A stretch of 64,000 nucleotides of DNA from the NCBI GenBank assembly GCA_019802505.1, contig JAFMOC010000009.1, positions 10,217,501 to 10,281,500 of the forward strand. The letters are read 5' to 3'. Shown in pieces: positions 12,172 to 22,111 of this stretch (positions within the stretch are counted from its first letter, which is position 1; every line of letters begins with the position of its first letter). Made by a program: the position numbers and the translations under genes. Under the pieces are notes generated by a model. The model ran no database searches and was not told where the DNA came from. It saw only the letters and a list, made by a program, of their open reading frames with translations. The stretch is from Corydoras sp. C115. Its lineage: Eukaryota > Chordata > Actinopteri > Siluriformes > Callichthyidae.

Positions 12172-12571
12172 CGCAGAAAGTTTATTTGAAAAAGAAAAAG
12201 AAACGGTCGTTTGGGGGAAAAGTTGGGTTTAACGATGAACGTCAAAAACAAACAAACACCGAGTTTAGATCTAGAGAAACTGTTTGAAACATTTAGGACA
12301 GAATATGATCGTTGTTTTCAACCATTTGTGATTAAACAGGTCTCCATAGAATTCAAAACAAATGAATCTGTGTGCATTCTATAACAGATTACATCGATAT
12401 AAAAGCAACAACAATACAAATCAAAGAGTGATAAAAACACTGTTATTGTTATCGTTGTTGTTAATGCTAACAATAACACTACTAAATCAATGAATAGTAA
12501 AAGAATATAAGGAATGCCTTGATTTATGTTGATAGAGCTAAACCTGGGTCGAAGATACACACATACATACA

Positions 12572-12892
<321 letters not shown>

Positions 12893-13440
12893 ATTTTCTT
12901 TACAAAAATACATATAATAAAAATACATATAATATATATTATATGTATGTACAAAAATATATAATATATATATATAGGCTTGCACTCTTTTTTTTTCAGT
13001 TTTCTAACTTTAGTACTAGATAATAAATTATTAAACGTGATATAAAAACTTTTTAAAAAACTGGGGAAAAAACTTTTATTTATTTTTGATTTTTATTAAA
13101 AAAAAATTTAAATATAGAAATAACGAATAGCTATAATAAAGAATAGCGATCTGTCTACGTACTTGGAGAAAAGCACTTGCACCAGACCAATAATTAGTGA
13201 GTTTAGTTGTTGTCCACATGATGTCACTATATAGCTGTCAATAATTATACATCTTTAAATTACTGAAATGGGAAGTGATATCCAAATATGTGGTTAAGTG
13301 CAGCTATAATTACTGATTTATTGAGAATGGTTTATATTATCCATGTAATATATAGGTGGTCATTTCTATATGTGAGCTAATTTGTTTAAGTCAATATGTA
13401 TACAGTAACACACAGGCTACATTGTATATATGTTATAATT

Positions 13441-13560
13441 CATTATTCATTATCTCCCGCTTTTTATCCTCTAGTAGGGTCGCGGAGGGGTTCCCCATGC
13501 CCATCCAGGGGAGAACATCCAGGACAGATAGACCCAGGACAGGGCGCCAATCCATCGCTG
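13441..13560 (-). mobile_element. V-SINE 3' fragment
   Basis: The reversed tail and 3' body (CATTATCT, then CCCATGCCCATCCAGGGGAG) end abruptly at TCCATCGCTG, so the tRNA head and V-domain are lost. It differs from full copies by an internal deletion near 13529. Confidence 0.8.
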
Positions 13561-14151
13561 TATATGTTATAATGTAAATCCAATCTGCATTTATTAGTTA
13601 TTGTTATCATTTTTCATGAACCCAGTGATGGGGATCCGTAGGAAGCATATGAAGCAGGTTGGTGCCTTAAACAGTAAGTAAAGATTACTGTTGCAGCAGA
13701 AGTAAAAAAAAAAAATATCCAAAATAAAGGCCTTATACATGTCTACTTTCCCTGGTTTTAAAAACTTTACAAATAAGGTAGTTTAAAAAAAATTGACTCT
13801 GCCTGGGTGGGCTGGTAGCATTAATAGGTAGTAAACAATTACAAGTTATAAACTACTATACAATATTTAGAATTACATAATTATTTAAAATAGATCAAGT
13901 ACATGTTTAACAGTAGCTCCATTTGATTAAGTTCAGTTTTGAAAGTCTTGTAAAGAATCCAGCTGCTCCACAAAACTTTATGAGACATGTGTCCTGTTAC
14001 GATTGGTGCCTCTCTGTATGGAAGTTCAACCCAAGGCACTTTAAGTTGTTCAAGAAATCAAAAATATTTTAGTATTTAGTATTTAGAAAAATAAGATTTG
14101 AGTTAGACTAGTGGGATATTTTTTTTCTAAAACTGCCAGCCTTATGAAATT

Positions 14152-14488
14152 AATTAATTCATTCATTATCTTCCGCTTTATCCTATATTAGGGTTGCGAG
14201 GGAGGTTCCCCATGCTCATCCAGGGGAGAACGTTTCGGGCGCTGGGCAGATACACCCAGGACAGGGCGCCAATCTATCGCTGGGCACACACAGACACGCA
14301 CACAAACACAATTTGAGAACTCAATTGACTTGATCCATGTTTTTGGACTGTGGGAGGAAATCGGAGAACCCGGAGGAAACCCACACGGACACGGGGAGAA
14401 CATGGAAACTCCACCCAGATTGGGATTCGAACCGGGAATCCTTAGCGCTGAGAGGCGGTCGTGCTAACCACTAAGCCACTGTGCCGCC
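14152..14488 (-). mobile_element. Full-length V-SINE with target-site duplication
   Basis: The tail lies at the left. The V-domain and then the tRNA-like head follow, ending GCCACTGTGCCGCC. The 13-bp duplication GCCTTATGAAATT is at 14139-14151 and 14489-14501. A box-B-like GGTTCGAATCC is present on the minus strand. Confidence 0.9.
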
Positions 14489-14985
14489 GCCTTATGAAAT
14501 TTCCTCACAAAACAGGGTGAAATGTAAACTGAAAATAGCATTATTATAGAGAAATATTTTAAGAAAAGGGATCCTGTAAATGTAAACCAATGGAATGGGT
14601 TTTGAATGTGATGTCAACGAGCATTCTAATGTATATTCAAGCAAACTGCAGTCAGATCTTACACTGGCTTGTCAAAAAACATGTCTGTAAGCACAACATC
14701 GTGTTCTTTCGCATGAATGGGCTACAACAACAGATGACCATTTTAAGGCTCATTGTTGTTTAAAAAAACAAAAAGGTAAAACTCCAGAGCAAAAAATTAA
14801 TCACGGAGTATTAGTCCTCAGAGCTGAATCCCTTAAAACAAGGTAAATTAAGTAAATTAAGTTTTTGAACATATAGAGACTAATATTTGCTATTCAGATA
14901 GCGGAATGAAGTCCATTGGTGTGTTTTTTTTATAATGAAGTAAAAAATAAATAAATAAATAAAATAAGCCAATATAAAAAATAAT

Positions 14986-15135
14986 TTCCATGTTCTCCCT
15001 ATGTCCACGTGGGCTTCACTGTTTCCTTCTATAATCCAAAAACATGGATTCAAGGTGAATTGATGTGTGAGTGAGTGAGTGAGTGAGTGTCTGCCCAGCA
15101 ATAAATTGGCTTCGCCAGAACCCTAGTACAGAATT
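14986..15135 (+). mobile_element. Degenerate V-SINE fragment
   Basis: The V-domain is recognisable (TCCATGTTCTCCCTATGTCC, then ATAATCCAAAAACATGGATT). (GTGA)n and a decayed 3' body follow. The head is missing. Confidence 0.65.
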
Positions 15136-15174
15136 AATCGGCAGAAGGATGGTTGGGATTTTGAGGGGGCAGGT

Positions 15175-15375
15175 GTAGGATGTTGTTAAGAAATCAGCCT
15201 TGCGACCTCCGGTTTGATTCCCGGTCTCACCAAGAACCCAATCCAATCTGAAGTCACCCAACCTCAATTGCCCCCCAGGCACTGCCAACCGCCCATGTGC
15301 GTAAGTGTGTGTTTTACTGCATGGATGGTTCAAATGTGGATGTATTGTCAGCACAATAGGCAAAATATGGCACTT
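15175..15375 (+). mobile_element. tRNA-derived SINE, second family
   Basis: The head has a box-B-like GGTTTGATTCC. The body has AAGTCACCCAACCTCAATTG, then CCCCCCAGGCACTGCC, and the 3' part GGATGGTTCAAATGTGGATG. It is the same family as 3655-3895. Confidence 0.6.
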
Positions 15376-15520
15376 TGTACTCATTATTATATGCCTCCAT
15401 GTTTTGTGTATTAGTGAGTATGTGTGATTGCACCCTAAAAGAAAACCCCTAAAACAACCTAATGAACCACAAGCATGTTGACGGTTTGTTAAGAGAATAA
15501 AAACAACTGGACGAACTTGG

Positions 15521-15842
15521 GGATGGCACGGGGGCTTAGTGGTTAGCACGTTGGCCTCTCAGCACTAGGGATTCCAGGTTCGAATCCCAACCTGGATGGG
15601 TTTTCCATGTTCTCCCCGTGTCCGCGTGGGTTTCCTCCGGGTTCTCCGCTTTCCTCCCACAGTCCAGAAACATGGAGCAAGTCAATGGAATTCTCCAAAT
15701 TGCCCCGTATATAGTGTGTTTGTGTGAGTGAGTTAGTGTGTGTGCCCAGCGATAGATTGCCGCCCTGTCTTGGGTGTATCTGCCCAGTGCCCGAGACGTT
15801 CTCCCCTGGATGGGCATGGGGACCCTAATAGAAGCAATGAAC
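15521..15842 (+). mobile_element. V-SINE, tail truncated
   Basis: The head GGCACGGGGGCTTAGTGG and box B GGTTCGAATCC are clear, and the V-domain is intact. The 3' end is shortened (ATGGGGACCCTAATAGAAG) and lacks the ATGA tail. It sits directly upstream of the mafb promoter region. Confidence 0.85.
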
Positions 15843-16011
15843 GGTCGAACTTGGTGGCTGTAAGGCTACTATTCAATGCCATGCAGCCTTCTTCTCCCCA
15901 GGATTCGCTTAGACACCACTTTCTGCACATGCCTCGGTTCTCTGGTGGAGGACTACAGGGTTTACCGCGTCACCGGCTGACAGAAAGGGGCGTCCCTTGG
16001 TTTGCGCTGCA

Positions 16012-16022
16012 GCGTTTAAAAG
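16012..16022 (+). promoter_or_regulatory. Possible TATA-like element of mafb
   Basis: GCGTTTAAAAG lies about 190 bp before the preferred mafb start, in unique sequence between a SINE and the gene. A consensus AP-1/MARE core TGAGTCA follows at 16089-16095, which would suit Maf autoregulation. Both are motif matches only. Confidence 0.3.
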
Positions 16023-16206
16023 CTGTGGGAGGCATCAGCAGTTTTACACACTGCGATCACACTTGTGCTGATGTGGTGCGATTTCCACTGAGTCAGAAGT
16101 CCTTCAGCGAAAATCCAGAGCTAATGCGATTTTCAGCTAATGCTCCGACTTTCTGAACGCCTGAGAGCCTTGACTTTGCATGCGAGATCTCCGCGCAGTT
16201 AAAGCG

Positions 16207-17145
16207 ATGGCGGACCACCACACTCTCCTCGAGCTCGGCAGTTTGGATTACAACGACTTCGACGTGATGAGGCTGGAAGTGAAGCAGGAGGCAGCGCCCG
16301 GCTCGCTCGGCTCTTTCACGCAGTTGTGCGGCGACCGCGTCCCGGGCTCGGTTTCCACCAGCCCGCTGAGCACCCCGTGCAGCTCCGTGCCCTCGTCCCC
16401 GGGCTTCAGTCCCGGCGCACCGAGAAGCGGCGCCGAGGAGCTCTACTGGGCCATGAGCACGAGTGCCTACCCGCCGCCGCACGACGCCAACGCTTTAGAC
16501 ATGACGGCCGAGGACGCGGGCGAAGAGTACGCCGCGATGCACGGCCACCTCCCCGTTCACCTCCAACCCCAAGTCTTCCCCGCGGAGTTGGACGGATACC
16601 GGGGCTTCCACGGCCAAACTCCGAGCGCTCAGCAGTGTCCCGCCATGTACTCCGGAGTGCCTCACCATGCCGACGCGCTCCAAAGCCGCCCGAGCGTGCA
16701 CGACTACTTCCCCGCATGCGAGCGCTCCGCCGCGGGCCTGCCGTCTCCGAGCGCGCCGCAGAGGAGGCGCGGGGGCGCCGGCGTGGACAGTCGGTTCACG
16801 GACGAGCAGCTCATGTCCATGTCCGTGCGGGAGCTCAACCGCCATCTGCGCGGCATAAGCAAAGACGAGGTGGCGCGCCTGAAGCAGAAGCGGCGCACGC
16901 TGAAGAACCGAGGCTACGCGCAGTCGTGCCGGCACAAACGCGTGCAGCAGAAGCACCTGCTCGAGCACGAGAAGACCAACCTGGTGGCGCAGGTGGAGGA
17001 GCTGAAGCTCCAGCTCGGGCGCCTGGTGCGAGAGAGAGACGCCTACAGACTGAAGTGTGAGAGACTGAACGCCGTCAGTGCTCAGCAGCAGCAGCGCAAC
17101 ACTGCGGTCGGTGAGAAGTCGTTATTACCGCCTCTGCAGGCGTAG
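16207..17145 (+). CDS. mafb: Large Maf bZIP transcription factor (mafb-like), single exon
   Basis: One intronless frame of 312 residues, as in all large Maf genes. I chose the ATG at 16207 (MADHHTLLELG) over the in-frame ATG at 16180 because it has G at -3 and G at +4 and puts the acidic N-terminal motif at the usual depth. The motif reads DYNDFDVMRLEVKQE, where large Mafs have EYVNDFDLMKFEVKKE; the VKQE sumoylation core is kept. The Ser/Thr-Pro cluster near residues 50-65 (STPCSSVPSSPGFSP) matches the GSK3 phosphodegron of MafA/MafB. The extended homology region is at about 195-221, the basic region (RRTLKNRGYAQSCRHKRVQQ) at about 224-249, and the leucine zipper follows to about 285. It is a nuclear factor binding MARE sites in haematopoietic, hindbrain and endocrine lineages. 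MAFB neighbours TOP1 and FAM83D in human, which supports mafb over mafa, maf or nrl. The N-terminus is divergent, so a fast-evolving duplicate is likely. Confidence 0.85.
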   Translation: MADHHTLLELGSLDYNDFDVMRLEVKQEAAPGSLGSFTQLCGDRVPGSVSTSPLSTPCSSVPSSPGFSPGAPRSGAEELYWAMSTSAYPPPHDANALDMTAEDAGEEYAAMHGHLPVHLQPQVFPAELDGYRGFHGQTPSAQQCPAMYSGVPHHADALQSRPSVHDYFPACERSAAGLPSPSAPQRRRGGAGVDSRFTDEQLMSMSVRELNRHLRGISKDEVARLKQKRRTLKNRGYAQSCRHKRVQQKHLLEHEKTNLVAQVEELKLQLGRLVRERDAYRLKCERLNAVSAQQQQRNTAVGEKSLLPPLQA

Positions 17146-17538
17146 GTCTCACTGCTACGACTGGACTCCAGTGGGGGCAAAAGGGTCCCTGAAGTTGACC
17201 TTATTATTAGTCTGGGAGTGATGGCCAAACTGCAGCATACAGACAATTCAGACTTTGATATGCTTCCAGCTGTGTGCTAAGTTTGTTGGAGCCCCTTTTC
17301 CATATTTACTGAGTTCTGTAAACATAGTTTGAACGGCTTGGTGTGAATGAATCAATGACCTGCACTCATTGGATTGTTTTCTGGAATGATCTTCTTGGCC
17401 AGCACCTGTGTCTGACCTCGCAAATGCATGTTTGACTCAGTAGCTACAAATTCCCACAGACTCCCACTGATATCTTCGCAGGTGCCATGAAGACTTTTAT
17501 AGCTAGAAACTGTAGATGGTTTCGGAATTGTCCGAATA

Positions 17539-17539
17539 T

Positions 17540-17570
<31 letters not shown>
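17539..17570. repeat. Poly-A tract in the mafb 3' UTR region
   Basis: An A homopolymer of about 31 bp lies 390 bp after the mafb stop. Unique AT-rich sequence continues on both sides. Confidence 0.9.
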
Positions 17571-17575
<5 letters not shown>

Positions 17576-18067
17576 TGTACGATCAGGTGTCCTGCTTTAG
17601 GCCATATAGAATAATACCGCAGGCAGGGATAATTATCTAAAGGCATTACATTTTTACGTGGGAGAGCTTTTAAAAAATAATGACCTCATAAAAATTATTA
17701 AGGGATATGTCCATTTTTGAAGAACCTATGGAGGAATGGAGTGCTACAGTGAACTTAACAATTATTCCTTTAATGTAGCAGGAACCTGCCATATAAACAT
17801 TTATGGTCTTCTGTTTGTGAGCCATCAGTAAGTCTCCTCAGGGGAAAACACTGCAAATGGATCTGGCACTTTAATAGTGCACCACAAGGACTTGTGATAT
17901 CACAAGGATTATTAAAGAAACATTTGATCCTCTCTTCACCTTAACCACTGTTATCGCAGTCTGATATAAATACTTTGTAAGTCTGTATAAAGACTTTTAA
18001 AACATTTGGATTCTGGTTCTTGGGTAAAATGTCTTTGTTTACATCTAATGTTAAAATCACAGTTGAA

Positions 18068-18073
18068 AATAAA
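18068..18073 (+). terminator. Candidate mafb polyadenylation signal
   Basis: AATAAA lies about 920 bp past the mafb stop, which would give a 3' UTR of ordinary length. Other AATAAA-like words occur nearby, so the choice is uncertain. Confidence 0.35.
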
Positions 18074-18694
18074 GATGTCAGATGATTTACTTAAGACAGA
18101 TGCCATTAAAAAACGGTTTTGTTTCCCCAAAAGAAAAATCTGCTGCAATATTTTTTTTTATCACAGATAATGGAATAAATTCTTCTAACCAGCATTTAGA
18201 ATTTATGTGTAAACTCTCTTATAATAAAGTGGAAGCAATAACAAGAGCAATGTTATTTGTTTAAGTCTTTTTTTTTATAGAATGCAATGGCTTTAGATCA
18301 CTTTAAAAACAGATTTGATTTGTTTTTTTACTGATTTTAGGTTTTTAAAGTAAAACATTTCATAAAACTAAGTAAAAATTATGAAATGATTTGTAATCAA
18401 TATAAAGAATGAGATATCAGGAAATCCGGTTTCAACATTTCAAGCTTCTTACTTCGCATGAATCAGTTGCATATTATTCCCTGGTAAAATAAAGAGGAAG
18501 TCGATTTCTGGAATGTAAAGTGTCATTTTGAACATGTTTCAGATTTAGGGTGAATAACGAAATGAAGCCATGTCGTAACTTGTGAAGGTGAGTTTTAAAC
18601 AGGAGTATAGAATTAAAATGTCTTAAAAACATGGAAGTGTTAGCTTTTTAAATTTACAATTAGATCGTTGCATGGTTTAACAATTAAATATATC

Positions 18695-19044
18695 CTTCAT
18701 TCATTCATTATCTCCCGCTTTATCCTCTATTAGGGTCGCGGTGGGGTTCCCCATGCCCATTCAGGGGAGAACATCTCGGGCGCTGGGCAGACACACCCAG
18801 GACAGGGTGCCAATCCATCGCTGGGCACACACTCACTCACACAGACACACTCTACATGGGGCAATTCTGAGAACTCAATTGACTTGATCCATGTTTTTGG
18901 ACTGTGGGAGGAAACCGGAGAACCCGGAGGAAACCCACGCAGACACGGGGAGAACATGGAAACTCCACCCAGATGGGGATTCGAACCGGGAATCCCTAGC
19001 GCTGAGAGGAGAACGTGCTAACCACTAAGCCACCGTGCCGCCAC
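18695..19044 (-). mobile_element. Full-length V-SINE with target-site duplication
   Basis: The reversed element runs from the ATTC tail to the head GTGCCGCC. It is flanked by the 10-bp repeat TAAATATATC (18685-18694 and 19045-19054). Confidence 0.9.
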
Positions 19045-20033
19045 TAAATATATCAATTAAAAATATATTCCGTAATGACACCAAATGCACCAAATCACAT
19101 ATTTCTCATGAACAAGATAGAAAAGATAGATTTGGACACGATGCAAAATAGCAACCTGTACAATAGAATTTAGTACATTTCATAAATAAACATTTTTAAA
19201 ATAATGTAGCATCAGACCTGGGTGTTAATGTGCCTGTGACATACACTTAGGTACCCTTCAGAAAAACTGTTACTCTGTTAAAAATACAAAACTTCACACA
19301 AAACCTTATATAGTCTCACCCCTGTTTTAATTAGACCCCATGCTTCGTTGATTTTCTTATTGTCACTTATTAATCTTGATAAGTGATGTATTTAACAAAA
19401 TTTTACTTCAAATCTTCATGAATAATTGCTCCTTTTAGCTGAATTTACTTACTGGAAAGAATAAAACTCTAAATATTCATGTGCTAATTTGTTTGCATAT
19501 TAAAACATATGAATAAATAGTAACAGCACAATTCAAGTGTGCAGCAGTCTAATCCCTTTGAAAGAAACTTATTTAACTCAGAAAATCAATAAAACATGGA
19601 ATTTGACCCTGGTGTCCAAACCTCTGCATAAGACCAGCACTCAATTTTTATTATTAACCTCCTGAATTAGTTGCATATATAATTTGTAATAATAATAATG
19701 ATAATAATATAATATAATTATATTGCACTTTTCATTTTTCACTAATAATAAATATCTTTATAAATCTGCATTTCCTACTTAATACTACAAACTGTTCCAA
19801 ACAATAAGTCCAACTGCCAGAGGCACAAAATAACGTTAGATTTAGCTCAGTATCACAGTGGTTACAGTATAAACAGGATGACACTATAACACTGTTGAGT
19901 GGGATACCTTGTGCTAGACGTTTTCTGTTTATACATATATATTTATTTTGTTACATAAAAATAAATGATGTAACCGTTACATTAACCCATGATCTCATTG
20001 TCAGTGTGCACTTGGATGGCATGGTGGCATGTT

Positions 20034-20177
20034 ATCGCATTATCTCCCGCTTAATCCTTTACTAGGGTCACGGCGGTTCCCCATACCCACCCAGGAGATA
20101 ATATTTCGGAGCTGGGCAGATACACCCAGGTCAGGAGTGGATACACATTTACGCACACACACACACACACACACACA

Positions 20178-20246
<69 letters not shown>

Positions 20247-20330
20247 ACAATATAAATATAGGGAATTTAGAGCAACCAATTCACTTTAAATCCATGTCTT
20301 TTGGGCTATTGGAGGAAAACCCATATATAT
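20034..20330 (-). mobile_element. Degenerate V-SINE interrupted by (CA)n and (TA)n expansion
   Basis: The 3' body (CATTATCTCCCGCTTAATCC) is separated from a decayed V-domain (TTTGGGCTATTGGAGGAAAA) by (AC)n at 20155-20180 and (AT)n at 20182-20244. In intact copies the same point carries short (CA) runs, so the microsatellite probably grew from inside the SINE. Confidence 0.65.
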
Positions 20331-20981
20331 GCAGCCCAATGGCAAAATATATTAAAGATTTATAAAAGGTTTAGAACCAACTAAGTACCATTATACAAAG
20401 TTTTACCATATTAATGACTTCATCTGATCAGGGTCACAGAGGATTGCAACTTCAAGCGTTCTATACACACTTATAGGTACAATCTTAGACTGGTCACAAG
20501 TTATTCACATGGCTAAATCACCTTCCCAGGAATCATATCTGGGACCTTTATTGCTTGTTTTTGAAACATTATTACTAAGATACTATTTTCTAAAATGTTA
20601 ACATTAAGCAAAATACACAGCATTAAATCCTTAGAGAATAAAATAATTGACATAATTCCAGAGACTTGTCTGTTAATAATATGGGAATATGTATAAAATT
20701 ATGAGGTGGATTCACACTGCAGGTTGGTCGCTCTATCGGAAATCATGTCCAAATAAGTCACATGCACCCGTATGTGGATTATCAGCATATTTATTTTAAA
20801 GCTGTGGAGCGCAGGGCGTTTTGTAAATAGATGAATAATCGAATGAGTGTACTGACTCAAACCACTTCATGCAAGCATGCAAAGTCATTATCAAACACTT
20901 TCTTTAGTGCACGTGATGAGTGTGTGTCCACTGCAGCCCTCCTCCACCCTCCCTTTGTCTTTAGGAGAAGGAGAAAGCTAC

Positions 20982-20992
20982 TGAGTCAGCGC
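20982..20992 (+). promoter_or_regulatory. MARE/AP-1-like site downstream of mafb
   Basis: TGAGTCAGCGC carries the TRE core plus the GC-rich half extension (TGAGTCAGC) of a T-type Maf recognition element. It lies in a 300-bp unique stretch (20690-21010) ahead of a (GA)n run, 3.8 kb past mafb. A distal regulatory role is inference. Confidence 0.3.
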
Positions 20993-21015
20993 TCAGTTGA
21001 AGGTGTCTGATTCCC

Positions 21016-21016
21016 T

Positions 21017-21049
<33 letters not shown>

Positions 21050-21065
21050 CTAGAGAAAGAGAGAG
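21016..21065. repeat. (GA)n microsatellite
   Basis: This is an imperfect GA dinucleotide run, with (CA)n following at 21152-21203 and (AT)n(GT)n at 21260-21320. Confidence 0.9.
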
Positions 21066-21151
21066 CAGGACGTGGAAAGGGTAACGTGTTCTAATTATGA
21101 AATAAACTAAGCACATTTATAGATGCCTGTGTCAGTTCATATACATAAACA

Positions 21152-21211
<60 letters not shown>

Positions 21212-21257
21212 CACACACATATGAATGAGATTGTGCAATTGCATGAGAAATACACGT

Positions 21258-21322
<65 letters not shown>

Positions 21323-21324
21323 TG

Positions 21325-21725
21325 TTGTCTTGGCACTCTGCCATGCAGCCCATTTTTGCCCAGGTTCTTTCTTATAGTAAAGTCATGAACGCTGACCTTA
21401 ACTGAGGCAAGTGAGGCCTGCACTTCTTTGGACGTCGTTGTGAGCTCTTCTGTGACCTCTTGCATGCGTCATCACTGCACTCTTGGGGTAAATTTGTTCG
21501 GCTGGCCCCTCCTGTAAATGTTCACCACTGTTCCACATTTTCACCATTTGTAAAATCGGCTCTTGGTTTGGTTCACTGAAGTCTTTAAAAATGTCAATAT
21601 AACCTTTTTCAGACTGATAGATCTCAATTACTTTCTTTTTCACACGTTGGATCTTTGGATCTTGGCATGATGTCCAGCTTTTGAATATGTTTTGGACTAC
21701 TTCACTTTCTCAGTCAGGCCTTTTT
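21325..21725 (-). pseudogene. Broken Tc1/mariner transposase remnant
   Basis: The minus strand encodes pieces typical of the N-terminal helix-turn-helix region of teleost Tc1 transposases. One piece has KKKVIEIYQSEKGY. A second, in a different frame, has LASVKVSVHDFTIRK followed by NGLHGRVPR. The two overlap only by a frame change, so a frameshift separates them. The catalytic DDE part is absent, and microsatellites abut the 3' end. It is non-functional and its inverted repeats were not found. Confidence 0.75.
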
Positions 21726-21949
21726 TAATTGATTTCTTGATTGAGAACATGTGAGTCAGTAATCAGGCATGGGTGTGGCTAGAGAAATTGAACTCATGTT
21801 AATTAATCACAGTTAATTTATATGAAAAAAAGGGTTAATAAAAGAGTTTAATTATATAAAACATTTAAAAGTGACAAACATGCAATAAAAATATGCCTAA
21901 AAATAGGAAATCACAAGGGGCAAACACTTTTAAATACCACCATATGTGT

Positions 21950-21952
21950 GTG

Positions 21953-22028
<76 letters not shown>

Positions 22029-22030
22029 CA

Positions 22031-22110
<80 letters not shown>
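21950..22110. repeat. (TATC)n followed by (TA)n
   Basis: About 18 TATC units (21953-22028) pass into about 80 bp of TA. The sequence around it (21730-25800) has no recognisable gene. A V-SINE scrap (24738-24800) is the only repeat I can name there. Confidence 0.95.

Positions 22111-22111
<1 letters not shown>

Larger units (their letters stand above)
11430..12180 (-). promoter_or_regulatory. CpG-rich presumed promoter / 5' exon region of adnp
   Basis: CG dinucleotides are dense here, against AT-rich flanks on both sides. It is the only such region upstream of the adnp start. Because the first coding exon has an acceptor just before its ATG, at least one noncoding exon must lie upstream, most likely here. 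A possible minus-strand donor (CAG|GTACC) is near 11764. Long open frames across this block are GC-content artefacts. Confidence 0.6.

Noticed and set aside
11291..12287. Open frames of 200+ residues on both strands
   Set aside because: They lie in the CpG-rich adnp promoter block, have low-complexity Arg/Pro/Ser composition, run into poly-A derived Lys tracts, and match no family.
16326..17060. Second-frame 244-residue and antisense 157-residue frames over mafb
   Set aside because: They are shadows caused by high GC at third positions. The mafb frame carries the conserved bZIP domain.
21950..22110. Regular repeat array considered as CRISPR-like or satellite
   Set aside because: It is a simple TATC/TA microsatellite without spacers, in a vertebrate genome.
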